NCBI GenBank assembly: GCA_036571765.1
Contig: BROE01000028.1
Coordinates: forward strand, 5,745,203-5,809,202
Reading direction: 5' to 3'
Source: Plecoglossus altivelis
Taxonomy: Eukaryota > Chordata > Actinopteri > Osmeriformes > Plecoglossidae
DNA: 64,000 nucleotides
Positions 40,401-51,900 of this stretch are shown here, one piece after another. The notes under the pieces are model-generated. The model worked only from the letters and a program-made list of their open reading frames with translations, searched no databases and was not told where the DNA came from. The first letter of the stretch is position 1; every line of letters begins with the position of its first letter. The position numbers and the translations under genes are program-made.

Positions 40401-42912
40401 CTCTCCCTCTGTCAACCCCTGGTGACTGATATGCCAGTCTCGCTCACCCCATCCATCGCTCAAAGGGAAAGCCGTCCTTTTTTATTATTGAAGCGTGGAA
40501 AAATGGCTTACGCGGGGCCCTCCTAAATAAATAAATAAGGAGGGCCAGAACCCCCCAAAAAAGAGAGAGAGAGAATCCACAGCAGGTCTTTTTGTAACGG
40601 GTAAGAGCTTGCCATTCGTCTTTCAAGTGGCAGTCGAGCAGGGAGGCGGGGCTCAGCGATCGGGATGCTTTCACGATTCCCTCGGGCCCGTTCCTTGGGA
40701 GACATTGTGCTGTCAGACAACTTAAGCCCCAGCCCCCGTGCTGCTGTTAAAGGCCAGACACGGACCCTCACCCCTTAGAAGACAAATAAAGAAAGACAAG
40801 TATTTACGTGCGGATGCGCGATGCTGGTGTGTGTTAAGTGTGCGGCGGTCTGAAATCAAAGAAGCTGGTCTCTTGCACCCCCAACTCCTTTTTGTCGGAG
40901 TCGTAGGAGGTACATTCCTGATACCTGAGGTGAAATTGCGTGGCGGAATGAGAGCGGATTTGCGTGGGGAACGAGTGGTGCCATTTCGAAAAAATTCCTC
41001 CAACCTTTCTTTTGTCACCACAGACGTCGTCTCATTTGGCTGAAAGGTAGATACCGGGCTTATTCCGTCGACGTGCGTCGTCGTGGCCACTGATGCTATC
41101 AGAGAGGTTTTAAGTTTTGGGATGTTTTTCCAACCTTTTTGGCCCCCTTTTAAAAATCGAAGCACTAAAGGCAGGCTAACTGGGAGATGAAACACGGCGT
41201 TGGTTCACAGTAGTAGTATCACGTACCGCTTGCTAGCGTGGGGGGTGGGGGGGGCAGGGGGCGCTCGAGCATTGATTGCAGGAAGCAGGGACTTAGCTGT
41301 GCTGCATATTTAACCACTTCCTACATTTAAGCCCTGCTCTCATCCAATCAGGCCACATTTGGGATAATCACCTAAACATCACAGCCAGTCAGTCTACGGT
41401 CAATGACATGGTCACTAAGTGAAACATTTGCGCCCTTAATGGGCTTTCTCATGTGATCCCGGTGAATTATGCTTCCTGTGTCAGCTCTGGTACACACACT
41501 CTCTCCAAAGTCCCCTCCCAACTCTCTTTCTCCCTCTCACACGCACACACACACTCTGTGTCTTCTTTCTCTTAACTCTATCTCTGTGCCAATGTCAAGC
41601 CACAACATAAGGTGAAACCAGAGATTATGAAAGACCTTTGCTGTCAAATACTGTGCATGTCTTAAGGTTGGGGCCAGGCTATTTTTCATTACAGGGGCTA
41701 AATGAGGTATATAAAGGAGGCCGTTTCAATTATGTTTGCCCTCAAACGTTGGCCCGGCCCGCAGTCTGTCTACTGTGGATATCAATTCAGCGTAAAAATG
41801 CTGTGGAGCACTTTTGTGGTGTGTTGTGTCCTGCATGCCTCCTGGGCTAGGCTGTACGAACACCTCCCCACACACACATGCACACACACACACGCACGCA
41901 CACACACACTCCATTTTCCACTTCCAAATCTCAGTGGAAGTTGCAGCCACAGGTTAATCACTGAGATAGTAGACGGTTATACCCCCCCCCCCCCCCACCC
42001 GCACCTCCCCCCACCCCCCTATTCACTCCCAGGGCAGGAAGACACACATTTTCCCATTTAAAGTACAAACATACACACACTCGTCTTTCGGACGCCACCC
42101 AGGGATGAAGGGGCGCCTGACATAAGCGCGTGTTTGTGCGCGCGCGTGCGTGCGGGAGAGACGGCGGAAGAGGAAATGAGGAAAGGAACCCAATCCTCTC
42201 TCAATCAGGCAGAGTGTGTGTCAATAGCAGCCATTAATGCAGCGGCCTGATGGGAAACGTGCTTCCAGGCCCACCGGGAGGGGTTGAGTCAGGTCCGAGA
42301 TGGAGGAGAGAGGAGGGGAGGGGGGGTTGGATCGAGATGGCTGAGAGCCCTCCTGCACACACACACACACACATACAGTACACACACACGCTCACCCTGT
42401 CCCTCTTGTCCTCTCCTGGCGACAGATTGCTCTTTGTCCCCAGTCACCTTCGTCTGCAGCTCCTACATTCTCTCGTTCTCTCACCCCCCCCCCTCCCCCC
42501 ACCCCATGTCTTCTCTTCTAGATCCTTCGGCCTTCCCATACTCCTGCTCCATTCATAGTCCCTGCACATTAAGCATACCTACACTGTACACACACACACA
42601 CACACACACTCTCTCTCTGTCATGTACACACAGACGTGCTACGTAGCAGCCTTGTCTCTTGTGTTCTTGTTGTGGTTTATTGGCGGTGGCTTTAAAGGCG
42701 GGGGTGCAGCCTTTGCATAAGGGAGGCTTGGTTTGTGTCCTGGACGGCGCTTGTTAGCCAGCAGCATTAGCGGCATTCGTCTCAAAGCCTTTAGGATGCA
42801 GCGTTTCCATTACTGCTTCTAACTCAATTTCCCCCTGCCCAGAAAAGACCCATTAAAAAAAAAAACAGAAATAAAGAATACGAGCAGAGAAACAAGAGCA
42901 TGCAAACTGGAC

Positions 42913-42948
<36 letters not shown>

Positions 42949-45900
42949 GTGTGTGTGTGTGAAAGTGCTCCTATTTATGTAGTACTTATGGGCACCCACA
43001 CACCTCTGCACTCACTTTCCCACACACGCACACACACACATGCGACAAACAGAGGCAGACAGTTTACCACAGTGAAGGGGCTGGTGTTCCAGACTAATGT
43101 TTCGCTTTTCCAGATTGGGCCGGGCCTTTTGTGAGAAGCCAAACTGCTTACAGTGCAGATGTAGAGGCAGGTTCTGGCTGCCACTAACTCACACACACAC
43201 ACACACACATATATATCCTATATCATATACCTACATGGATACATATTTATATATATTCCCTGCACACTAGAACAGTAAGTGTGATTGGTATGAGTGCAAG
43301 CCTGGTTAATAAGTATTCCAGGTTCCAGATCAGTCTGTCTGCCAGTATGCCCATAAGTGACTGGCCCAGGCCGGCGTGGCCACCCTCGCACGAGGGGCCT
43401 CGGTGCAATTTCAACCCGGCCCATCTTTCACCTGTCTGCACTCTCTTCCGAAGAAAGCTTTCGGCGAGCGGGCTGACTTGATCACACTGATGGGGTGGGG
43501 GGTAGAGAGGGGGTGGGGGGTGGGGGGTTTCTTACAGTGAGAAACAGCCAGACGAGAGTCATCCACCAGCCCCCCGGAAACTGGGCCATGCCGCAGCCGG
43601 CCGTCTAGACAGGCACGTCATCACTCATCGCACTCTGGGGGAAGGTGCATTTCAGAGACAAGGAGATGAGCGCTGGAACTTTATTGAGCAGATTGTGTCT
43701 TCCTTTCCTGGAGTCTTAGAGGGGTGTTTTTTTACGTTTTTACCCGTTCTGGTTTACCAGGTACTTAATATTCATTGATGTTATATATATTTATATGTAT
43801 ATCATTAAAATATTTGTGACAAAACAGGAGGTGGTGTTTATTGTTTTGTTTTCACGGAAGATCACTCAATGCTGAGGAATTAGTGGTATCGCATTCGCTC
43901 TCATAATCGGAAGTAAATCAGATTCAATCTTCAGCAATCCAGATTCTTGCCTTGATAAACAACTTTATTGACTTGTGGTGTTACTGGAGTTACAACTAGA
44001 AAACTGAAAACAGATTAGAAAATGGCTCAGGGCCTTTTGTGATTTTTGTCCTTGCCCAATCCGTTAGTGCCGCCTGGAACCGTCAATATATTTTGTAGTT
44101 TAGCTCAAAAAAGCCCCAATACAAATATGAAGTGAATTTGTCCGTGGAAATATTAAGCTTTGGTCTGCACGCAGCTCCACAATAGAACCAGACCCAGTAG
44201 GTTTCCTGCACACTGTATTATTGCTTATCGACATATCGAGCAGCACAAAGACTAGCTTAAAAAGAAAATTGAGTCCTCGTCTGGCTTTTCTAGACAAACA
44301 AAGCTTGTCAATTCCTCTCTGTCTCTCACTCTCTGTCTCTCTCTTTATCTCTGTCTCTCGCTCTGCAGTTCCAGGTCTTCCTTATCTGTCGGTGTCTCAG
44401 GATTCAGAGACTTCGGCTGTGGTGCGTTGGGACCCTCCGGAAGTCACAACTCCTGGGCTGGAGCTCCAGGGCTACCGGCTGCAGTTCGGCCGCAAAGACG
44501 TGTCCCCTCTGGCCACCCTGGAGTTCACCCCCCAGGAGCGCCAGTACACGGTGACCAGCGTCCACAGGGGCGCCGTCTACCTCTTCAAGCTCCAGGCCAA
44601 AAGCAAAGGGGGCTTTGGCGAGGAGGCGTCGGTGGAACTTAGTGTCCCTGAGAACACCCCCGGGGGATACCCCCAGATGAACGAGGACTCTAACGTTACC
44701 TGCTGCTCAGTGCAGCTCTCGTGGTCGCCCCCCGTGCTGGCAGAAAGGAACGGGGAGATAACAAAGTACACGCTGGCGTACCAGGAGGCGGGCACGGGGG
44801 CCGCGGCCCGCGAACTCATGCTACCGGCTAGTCAATCCAGCTATGTCCTCAACGGCCTCAAACCCAACTCGGCGTACGACGTGAAAATACGCGCGCACAC
44901 CAGTGTAGGTCCAGGGCCCTACTGCCCTCTGGTCCAGTATCGGACAGTGGCCTTACAAGCAGGTAGGGCTTGCCTGTTTCTCTCCCAACCCGTGGGGAGG
45001 GAGAGGGGGGGTGGGGCCGAGCTGTACCCCCCCCCCCCCCCCCACCTCCACTCCTAAAAAATCTCCAGCAACACCGCTAGAAATGAAAAACAACATCCCT
45101 TCCCTTTTTCCCTTCAACCACCTTCACTTCTCCACGAAAAAAAGCAAATATAGAACCTAGAAAATGTTTGCGGGGGACACTCACTTCACTAACCCAAAAC
45201 AAGGTAACCGCAAGTCAGTAAGTTACAGTCAGTCAGTTTGAAAAAAAGGGGAGGAGCCGCAGCGTACAAGGTAAGTGCCGGTTGGTCAGTCACCGTGTCA
45301 GTCTTCCTTGCAAGCCCTTTTTGCCAAGCACACTCACACAGAGAATGCAACTTCACACCCCACCCCCTAAAAAAAGACAAAAAGGTAGGAGATGAGAAAT
45401 CAAGACACAACAAAATGATTATTAAGGCTACTCTAGGTGTACAGACAGCTTTGGTTCCTCGTTTTCTTTGGTTTTGAGTTTCTTTTTGAGATCCCCTCCT
45501 CTTCCCCCTTTTGACTCCTCAGCCCCCTCCCCCCTCTCCCACTATGGGATGGTTTGCAGCATGGCATCCCCCCAGATGCACTGCTAAGGACTGTCAGCAT
45601 GCTGTGTTTGGGTCTGTCTTTGTGCCCGCTGGGCAGCCAGTTGGCAGCGCCAGCCCAGACTCCCGTCGAGAGACCGTTGGTTCCCCCGAACCACGAGGTA
45701 GGGGGGGGTCACGTATTTCCCCAGCAGCGCGGCGGTTAGCGGTTGCCGTAGGCTGGGGAGAGATGGGGTTTTGGTTGGCACTGCCTGTGTGGCCAGCCAG
45801 CGGGCACCCCCCCCTCCCCCCTGTGCTCCATGGGTTTGTGTCCATGAGTCTCCCGTGCTGTGTGTCCTAACCAATCGCGTTGCCCCCCTCACAGCCTATC

Positions 45901-48900
45901 ACAGCTCACCGCTCGCTCACTGTCTGACCGGGAGGACTCCTCGCAGAGGAACAGCAGCTCAAACACAACAACTCGTTCTTTCTTTTTTCTCTCTTCCTCT
46001 GTCCATCCCACTCGCTGACGACGCTCTTCTCCGTTTTTTTTCCGTTTGTTTTCCTCCTCGACTCCCAGACGTCCCCAAGAACTTCACTGTGAAGTGGGTC
46101 ACCAAGTCCACCGTCTTACTCACATGGAAGTTCACCCAGACTAAGTTCCCATTCAAATGCACGGTGAGTGACACAGCGTTTACTGAAAGGCGTCATTTCC
46201 CCCAACTCGTAAACAGAATATTTCCAGCTGAGGTGTAAATCCTTACCTGCGTGTCTGTGCATGTTGTCCTCCACCCATCCTTTTCTCAATCCCTCAATCC
46301 CTCCCTCCATCCGCCCATCCTTCCTTCCAGATTGAGTACAACCGTCATAAGATGGACGTGGATGCTAGGCTGACCAAGGCCCTTGTCTCCAACCTCCGTT
46401 CTAACACCACCTACGAGTTAGGGGTCACCTGCCAGGAGAACACGGAGGGGGGCGCCCGCCACCGCGTCATTACCCGGACCGCGCCCGCCATCTTGATGAA
46501 GAAGCCGAAGCTGGACACCTACATGGAGCCTGAGCACACCGTCACCATGGTTTTCCCTCAAGTGGCGAGCAAAGACATCAAGTGAGACTAACTCACAATG
46601 AGGATTTTATGTCTGGTCGTTTCCGCTGTTTTGGGGGTTCCCTCTTTTTCTCTCAATCTCTCTTTCGTTCTGCGCCTTTCGTTCTCTCTCCTTCTCTCTC
46701 CGACCTGCCCACTTAAACCCCCTCCTGAAAAGGAGTTGTTCTGATCGCCCTCGCTCTCTGTGTGTTCCAGGAGCTTCTACGTGGTGGTGGTCCCTCTGAA
46801 AAGAGGCAGCGGGCCAGTGCAGAACCTCAAGAGCCCAGATGAGATGGACCTGGAGGAGGTACGGACCTCACACACGCACACACAGCACAAAGCTTTCAAC
46901 AGCTGCATAAAAATATTGGCGGGTGTTGTGTATGTTTATGCCGACATACCCTAAGAACACACGCATTAGTCCCATTAGAACAATAGTAAACAGGACAGTG
47001 TTGTGTATCTATCCATGATACCGTCTATTTCGGGCAAAATTCGCTTTTCCTATCAGGCAGTTTTAACTCCCCTCCAGTTATGGAGGTGACCTTGACTTCT
47101 GTTCAGCCAATCAGCCTATCGGATTTGGGATTATCCCCATTCCAGTTCTTCAAGCGTAGTCCTCCAGTGCTGTTTCTGAGTGGGGAGAAATTCACTGGGT
47201 TCACAGGCAGCTGCTATTGACTGGGCACTGGGATTTGACAAAATAGATTGACGGCAAATTACAGTTTGTCTGAGGAAACAGTGGATTTCATCGCCCGTCT
47301 CCATTGATCCGGGCTCTATCCAGGCCCTGCGGTACATCGCAGACCGATCGCGTACATCGAGGCATAGAGTTGATATGTAAGCACGACGATGGATAAATAT
47401 GTCGGCGAATCGGTCGGCCGCGCTGTTGACGACCAGCTCATTGATTAAGCAGTTGGTTCCCACAGGTTTTTTAGGGAAGAGTAATTACAAAAGCCCTCTT
47501 ACTGAACCAACCAGGGATTCCCGTAGACACAGACGGACGGCTGAAGGACTAAACACCCAAACTCACAAAAAAAAACTTGACATCTCCCTCCCTCCACCCA
47601 CCCTGACCCCCCCCCCACCCAGCTGCTGCGCGAGGTGAACCCTAAGCGCCGTTCGCGGCGCCAGCTGGCCCCACTGGACCAAAGGAAGCCCTTCGTCACA
47701 GCCTGTTTCAAGCAGCTGCCCGCCTCCTTCACGGTGGGGGTGGACCATCGGCACAGTAGCTGCGAGAGCAAGACCCTGGAGCCAGGCCAGGAGTACGTCT
47801 TCTTCCTACTGGCCGAGCTGAACAGCACTACAGGGGTGAGTGGTGGGAGGCTCAGGGGCAGGGCTAGGTGTGGACACTCACAGATACAGTACACACAGGT
47901 ACTGTACAGACACTCCCACACACACTTCCAACATGTGCTGTGTAAACGTACACGGTGCGCACATGGAAGTGCAGTTGTGTTGTAAAGACACGCAAACACA
48001 CTCAGTACACATATGCGCTGTGTGGACTCGCGCAGTGCAAATGCACATACCCCAAAAAGTGTGCACATGCAAGTTGGTCTGTACTACAGTTCTCACACGG
48101 TCGCCATTTTTTCTCTCTCTCGTTACCCTTCTTCTCTCTCTTCCTCTCTCCTCCCCTCCTTCCCCCCTCGCAGAGGGCGTTTGTGTCCAGCCCGTACACG
48201 GACACGTACATGACCCCGGAGCTGGAGGGAAACACTCTGCCCATCGAGACCGGCGGCGACGGCCTCATCTGGGTGGTGGGGCCCGTCCTGGCCGTGGTCT
48301 TCATCATCTGCATCGTCATCGCCATCCTCCTGTACAAGAAGTGAGCTCAGGCTTAGTTTGGGTCGGGCGACTGGCGAAGGGGAAGGAGGGGAGGATGGGG
48401 GGGTCAGCCAGGGAGGGAGGGGATATTTGTCCATTAGCGGGGGAAAAAAAAGCTTAATCCTTTTTTTTTTTTTTAAAAAAACGGGGGGGGGGGGACTCTC
48501 AGAGGTTCGATAACGATTTAGAGGGAGTACGTGAAGGTGCGCAAGAAGTTGTAGTTGATTTGTGAATGTGCCTTTTTCTGTAAAAGCTGGGAAGGGATTA
48601 TTTTAATAGATGCTTTTGGAAATGGTAGAGATGGGGGAGAATCCGGTAGGCAAGGGACTGAGCGAGGAGAAGAAAAGGAGAAAAGAATGGTTGACTCCAT
48701 CTAGTTATGATGCTCCCAAGAAGAGCTGATTCTTTGATCGTTGAGTGTCTTTAACTAAGACAATGGAAAGTGGAAAGTCTTTCCAATCTGAAACCACTTT
48801 TGTAGTGCACAGACTTCCAAAGACTACAAATTCCATCAGAGTAGCTTCCCGGGTTGAGTTGAGGAGTTGGAGAGCAACAGCTCACTATCACATATCCCTA

Positions 48901-51900
48901 GCAGTCTGACCTTGGCTTGCCTCTGCTGCTACTTAGGGAGAGTAACATCTCTCCTTGAATCTCTCTCTCTTTCTCCCTCTCTCCCTCTCTCCCATTTTCC
49001 CTCAATCTCTCCCTGGTGGATAGTGTTTCCTGGGCCTGCCCTTGGCCCTGACATTCCCCTTACCCTCACCCTCACAAACACACACACATACACACACATG
49101 CAAACACGCACAAACACTACACGCGCACACAGACACACACACATACACGCAGGCTCCTCCAAATGCTGATGAGCTTAATCTAGGGCTGCGAGCAAAGCAG
49201 CCGCCCCTGTGAATTTTAAACTGCTCTCTATTGATTTCTCTCTCTCCTCCCTCTCTCCTTGTGTTGTGTTTTTCCCATCTTTATATATTTATTTGACTCC
49301 ATTGCTTTCTCTGGAAGCAGCAAACCTGACAGGTAAGGCTTGGCTGTACTTTATTGCTGTTTTCCCAGCGAAAATAACCTGTCTCAGCATAAAAGATGTT
49401 TTTAATTAGTTGTGGCGTCAAAAAAAAAAAATGGGAGGGATACATGAATCTGGCTCGCAAGATATGCCTCCTCAACTTCTGCTGTTTTTGTTTCCACAAA
49501 GTGTTGTTGACTTTCAGCGGCAGCCTAATTGTTTTCGCTCTCATGCTGAGCGCTTCCCGTTCATTTGCGTTGCAAGACGGCGGCCATTTTGTGGCGCTCC
49601 TCAGGCTCACGGTGCTTCGCTTGTTTCTCTCTCGTTTCAAGCCGCAAGCGAAAAGAGTCGGAGCCGCGGACAAAATGTCTGCTGAACAACGCCGAGATCA
49701 CGCCCCACCACCCGACTGACCCTGTCGAGATGAGACGCATCAACTTCCAGACCCCAGGTAGGCTGCGGACGCGCGCGCAGGACACCGACAGAAACACACA
49801 CACGCAGACACGCCTACACAGAAAAGGCATGCATCGATTTGAAGTATCCAGGTGTGTAAGCAACGCGTGAGGAGAATGCAGAAGTAAAGGTTTATACTCC
49901 AACTGTATCCGAACAGATATGGGTTATTTCCATGCCGGAAGATGTGAACGCACAATGTTCTGTTTTGCTCATGCGTGCCTCATTTCTGTTTTTCATTGAT
50001 TCATGTAACTACAAACCCTCCATGCTCAATAACCATATGGTGCTCTATCCAGGAACATGTCATGGTGGCCGGTCTTGCAGATCTGTCTGACTGGAACGAT
50101 GTTCACTGATAACTATCCTCCAGTTTAAGCCCTGCCAATGACCCACTCCCCCCCCCACCCCGCCCCCCTCTCGACTGTCTTGGACACCTCCATCTGGTTG
50201 TTCATTTTGGCTAAAGCCTGCTGTTAACGGAAGAGAACACTCGATCCCGGTTTCATTTTGTGGGGCTTCTCCGTCTAAAGCCAGGATGACATTTCCTCTC
50301 TGCCTCCACGTCTGGCTCTGACACCCTCCTCCTCCTCCCTCCCTCCCTCCTCCTCCTCCCTACTCTTCGGTCCTGAGTGACTTTGTCAACCCTCATGCCT
50401 CGACTCCTTCCCTCCATTCTTCAAGCCACCCCCCCCCCAACACACACACGCGTTATGATGCTCCCAAGAAGAGCTGATTCTTTGATCGTTGAGTGTCTTT
50501 AACTAAGACAATGGAAAGTGGAAAGTCTTTCCAATCTGAAACCACTTTTGTAGTGCGCAGACTTCCAAAGACTACAAATTCCATCAGAGTAGCTTCCCGG
50601 GTTGAGTTGAGGAGTTGGAGAGCAACAGCTCACTATCACATATCCCTAGCAGTCTGACCTTGGCTTGCCTCTGCTGCTACTTAGGGAGAGTAACATCTCT
50701 CCTTGAATCTCTCTCTCTTTCTCCCTCTGTTCCCTTCTGTCTCCCATTTTCCCTCAATCTCTCCCTGGTGGATAGTGTTTCCTGGGCCTGCCCTTGGCCC
50801 TGACATTCCCCTTACCCTCACCCTTCACAAACACACACACATACACACACATGCAAACACGGCCACAAACATACACGCGCACACAGAACACACACACATA
50901 CACGCAGGCTCCTCCAAATGCTGATGAGCTTAATCTAGGGCTGCGAGCAAAGCAGCCGCCCCTGTGAATTTTTAAACTGCGTCTCTATTGAGATTCTTCT
51001 CTCTCCTCCCTCTCTCCTTGTGTTGTGTTTTTCCCATCTTTATATATTTATTTGACTCCATTGCTTTCTCTGGAAGCAGCAAACCTGACAGGTAAGGCTT
51101 GGCTGTACTTTATTGCTGTTTTCCCAGCGAAAATAACCTGTCTCAGCATAAAAGATGTTTTTAATTAGTTGTGGCGTCAAAAAAAAAAAAATGGGAGGGA
51201 TACATGAATCTGGCTCGCAAGATATGCCTCCTCAACTTCTGCTGTTTTTGTTTCCACAAAGTGTTGTTGACTTTCAGCGGCAGCCTAATTGTTTTCGCTC
51301 TCATGCTGAGCGCTTCCCGTTCATTTGCGTTGCAAGACGGCGGCCATTTTGTGGCGCTCCTCAGGCTCACGGTGCTTCGCTTGTTTCTCTCTCGTTTCAA
51401 GCCGCAAGCGAAAAGAGTCGGAGCCGCGGACAAAATGTCTGCTGAACAACGCCGAGATCACGCCCCACCACCCGACTGACCCTGTCGAGATGAGACGCAT
51501 CAACTTCCAGACCCCAGGTAGGCTGCGGACGCGCGCGCAGGACCACCGGACCAGAAACACACACACGCAGACACGGGCCTACACAGAAAAGGCATGCATC
51601 GATTTGAAGTATCCAGGTGTGTAAGCAACGCGTGAGGAGAATGCAGAAGTAAAGGTTTATACTCCAACTGTATCCGAACAGATATGGGTTATTTCCATGC
51701 CGGAAGATGTGAACGCACAATGTTCTGTTTTGCTCATGCGTGCCTCATTTCTGTTTTTCATTGATTCATGTAACTACAAACCCTCCATGCTCAATAACCA
51801 TATGGTGCTCTATCCAGGAACATGTCATGGTGGCCGGTCTTGCAGATCTGTCTGACTGGAACGATATGTCACTGATAACTATCCTTCCAGTTTAAGCCCC

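Larger units (their letters stand above)
39747..44368 (+). other. 4.6-kb intron between FN5 and FN6
   Basis: No coding exon is supported. It holds a GC-rich hairpin (40516-40546), several CA/GT microsatellites, G-run clusters at 41239-41268 and 43489-43529, and a tRNA-like relic at 43871-43935. The reverse frame at 40722-41195 matches nothing I recognise. Confidence 0.8.
48704..50451. repeat. tandem duplication, copy 1 (1748 bp)
   Basis: It starts at GTTATGATGCTCCC and ends in an AACACACACACGC run. It contains the KPDS micro-exon (49321-49332) and the juxtamembrane exon (49642-49757). The same order and near-identical sequence follow at 50452. The boundary sits in a CA-rich stretch. Confidence 0.97.

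Noticed and set aside
40722..41195. Reverse-strand open frame (157 residues) in the FN5-FN6 intron
   Set aside because: I recognise no domain or motif. There is no splice or promoter context, and chance frames of this size are expected in 64 kb.
45899..46000. Possible extra exon before FN8 after CCTCACAG
   Set aside because: It stays open in the right phase but has no donor and matches nothing in the family.
47499..48068. Reverse-strand open frame (189 residues)
   Set aside because: It overlaps the membrane-proximal exon and its introns, is low in complexity, and has no family resemblance.
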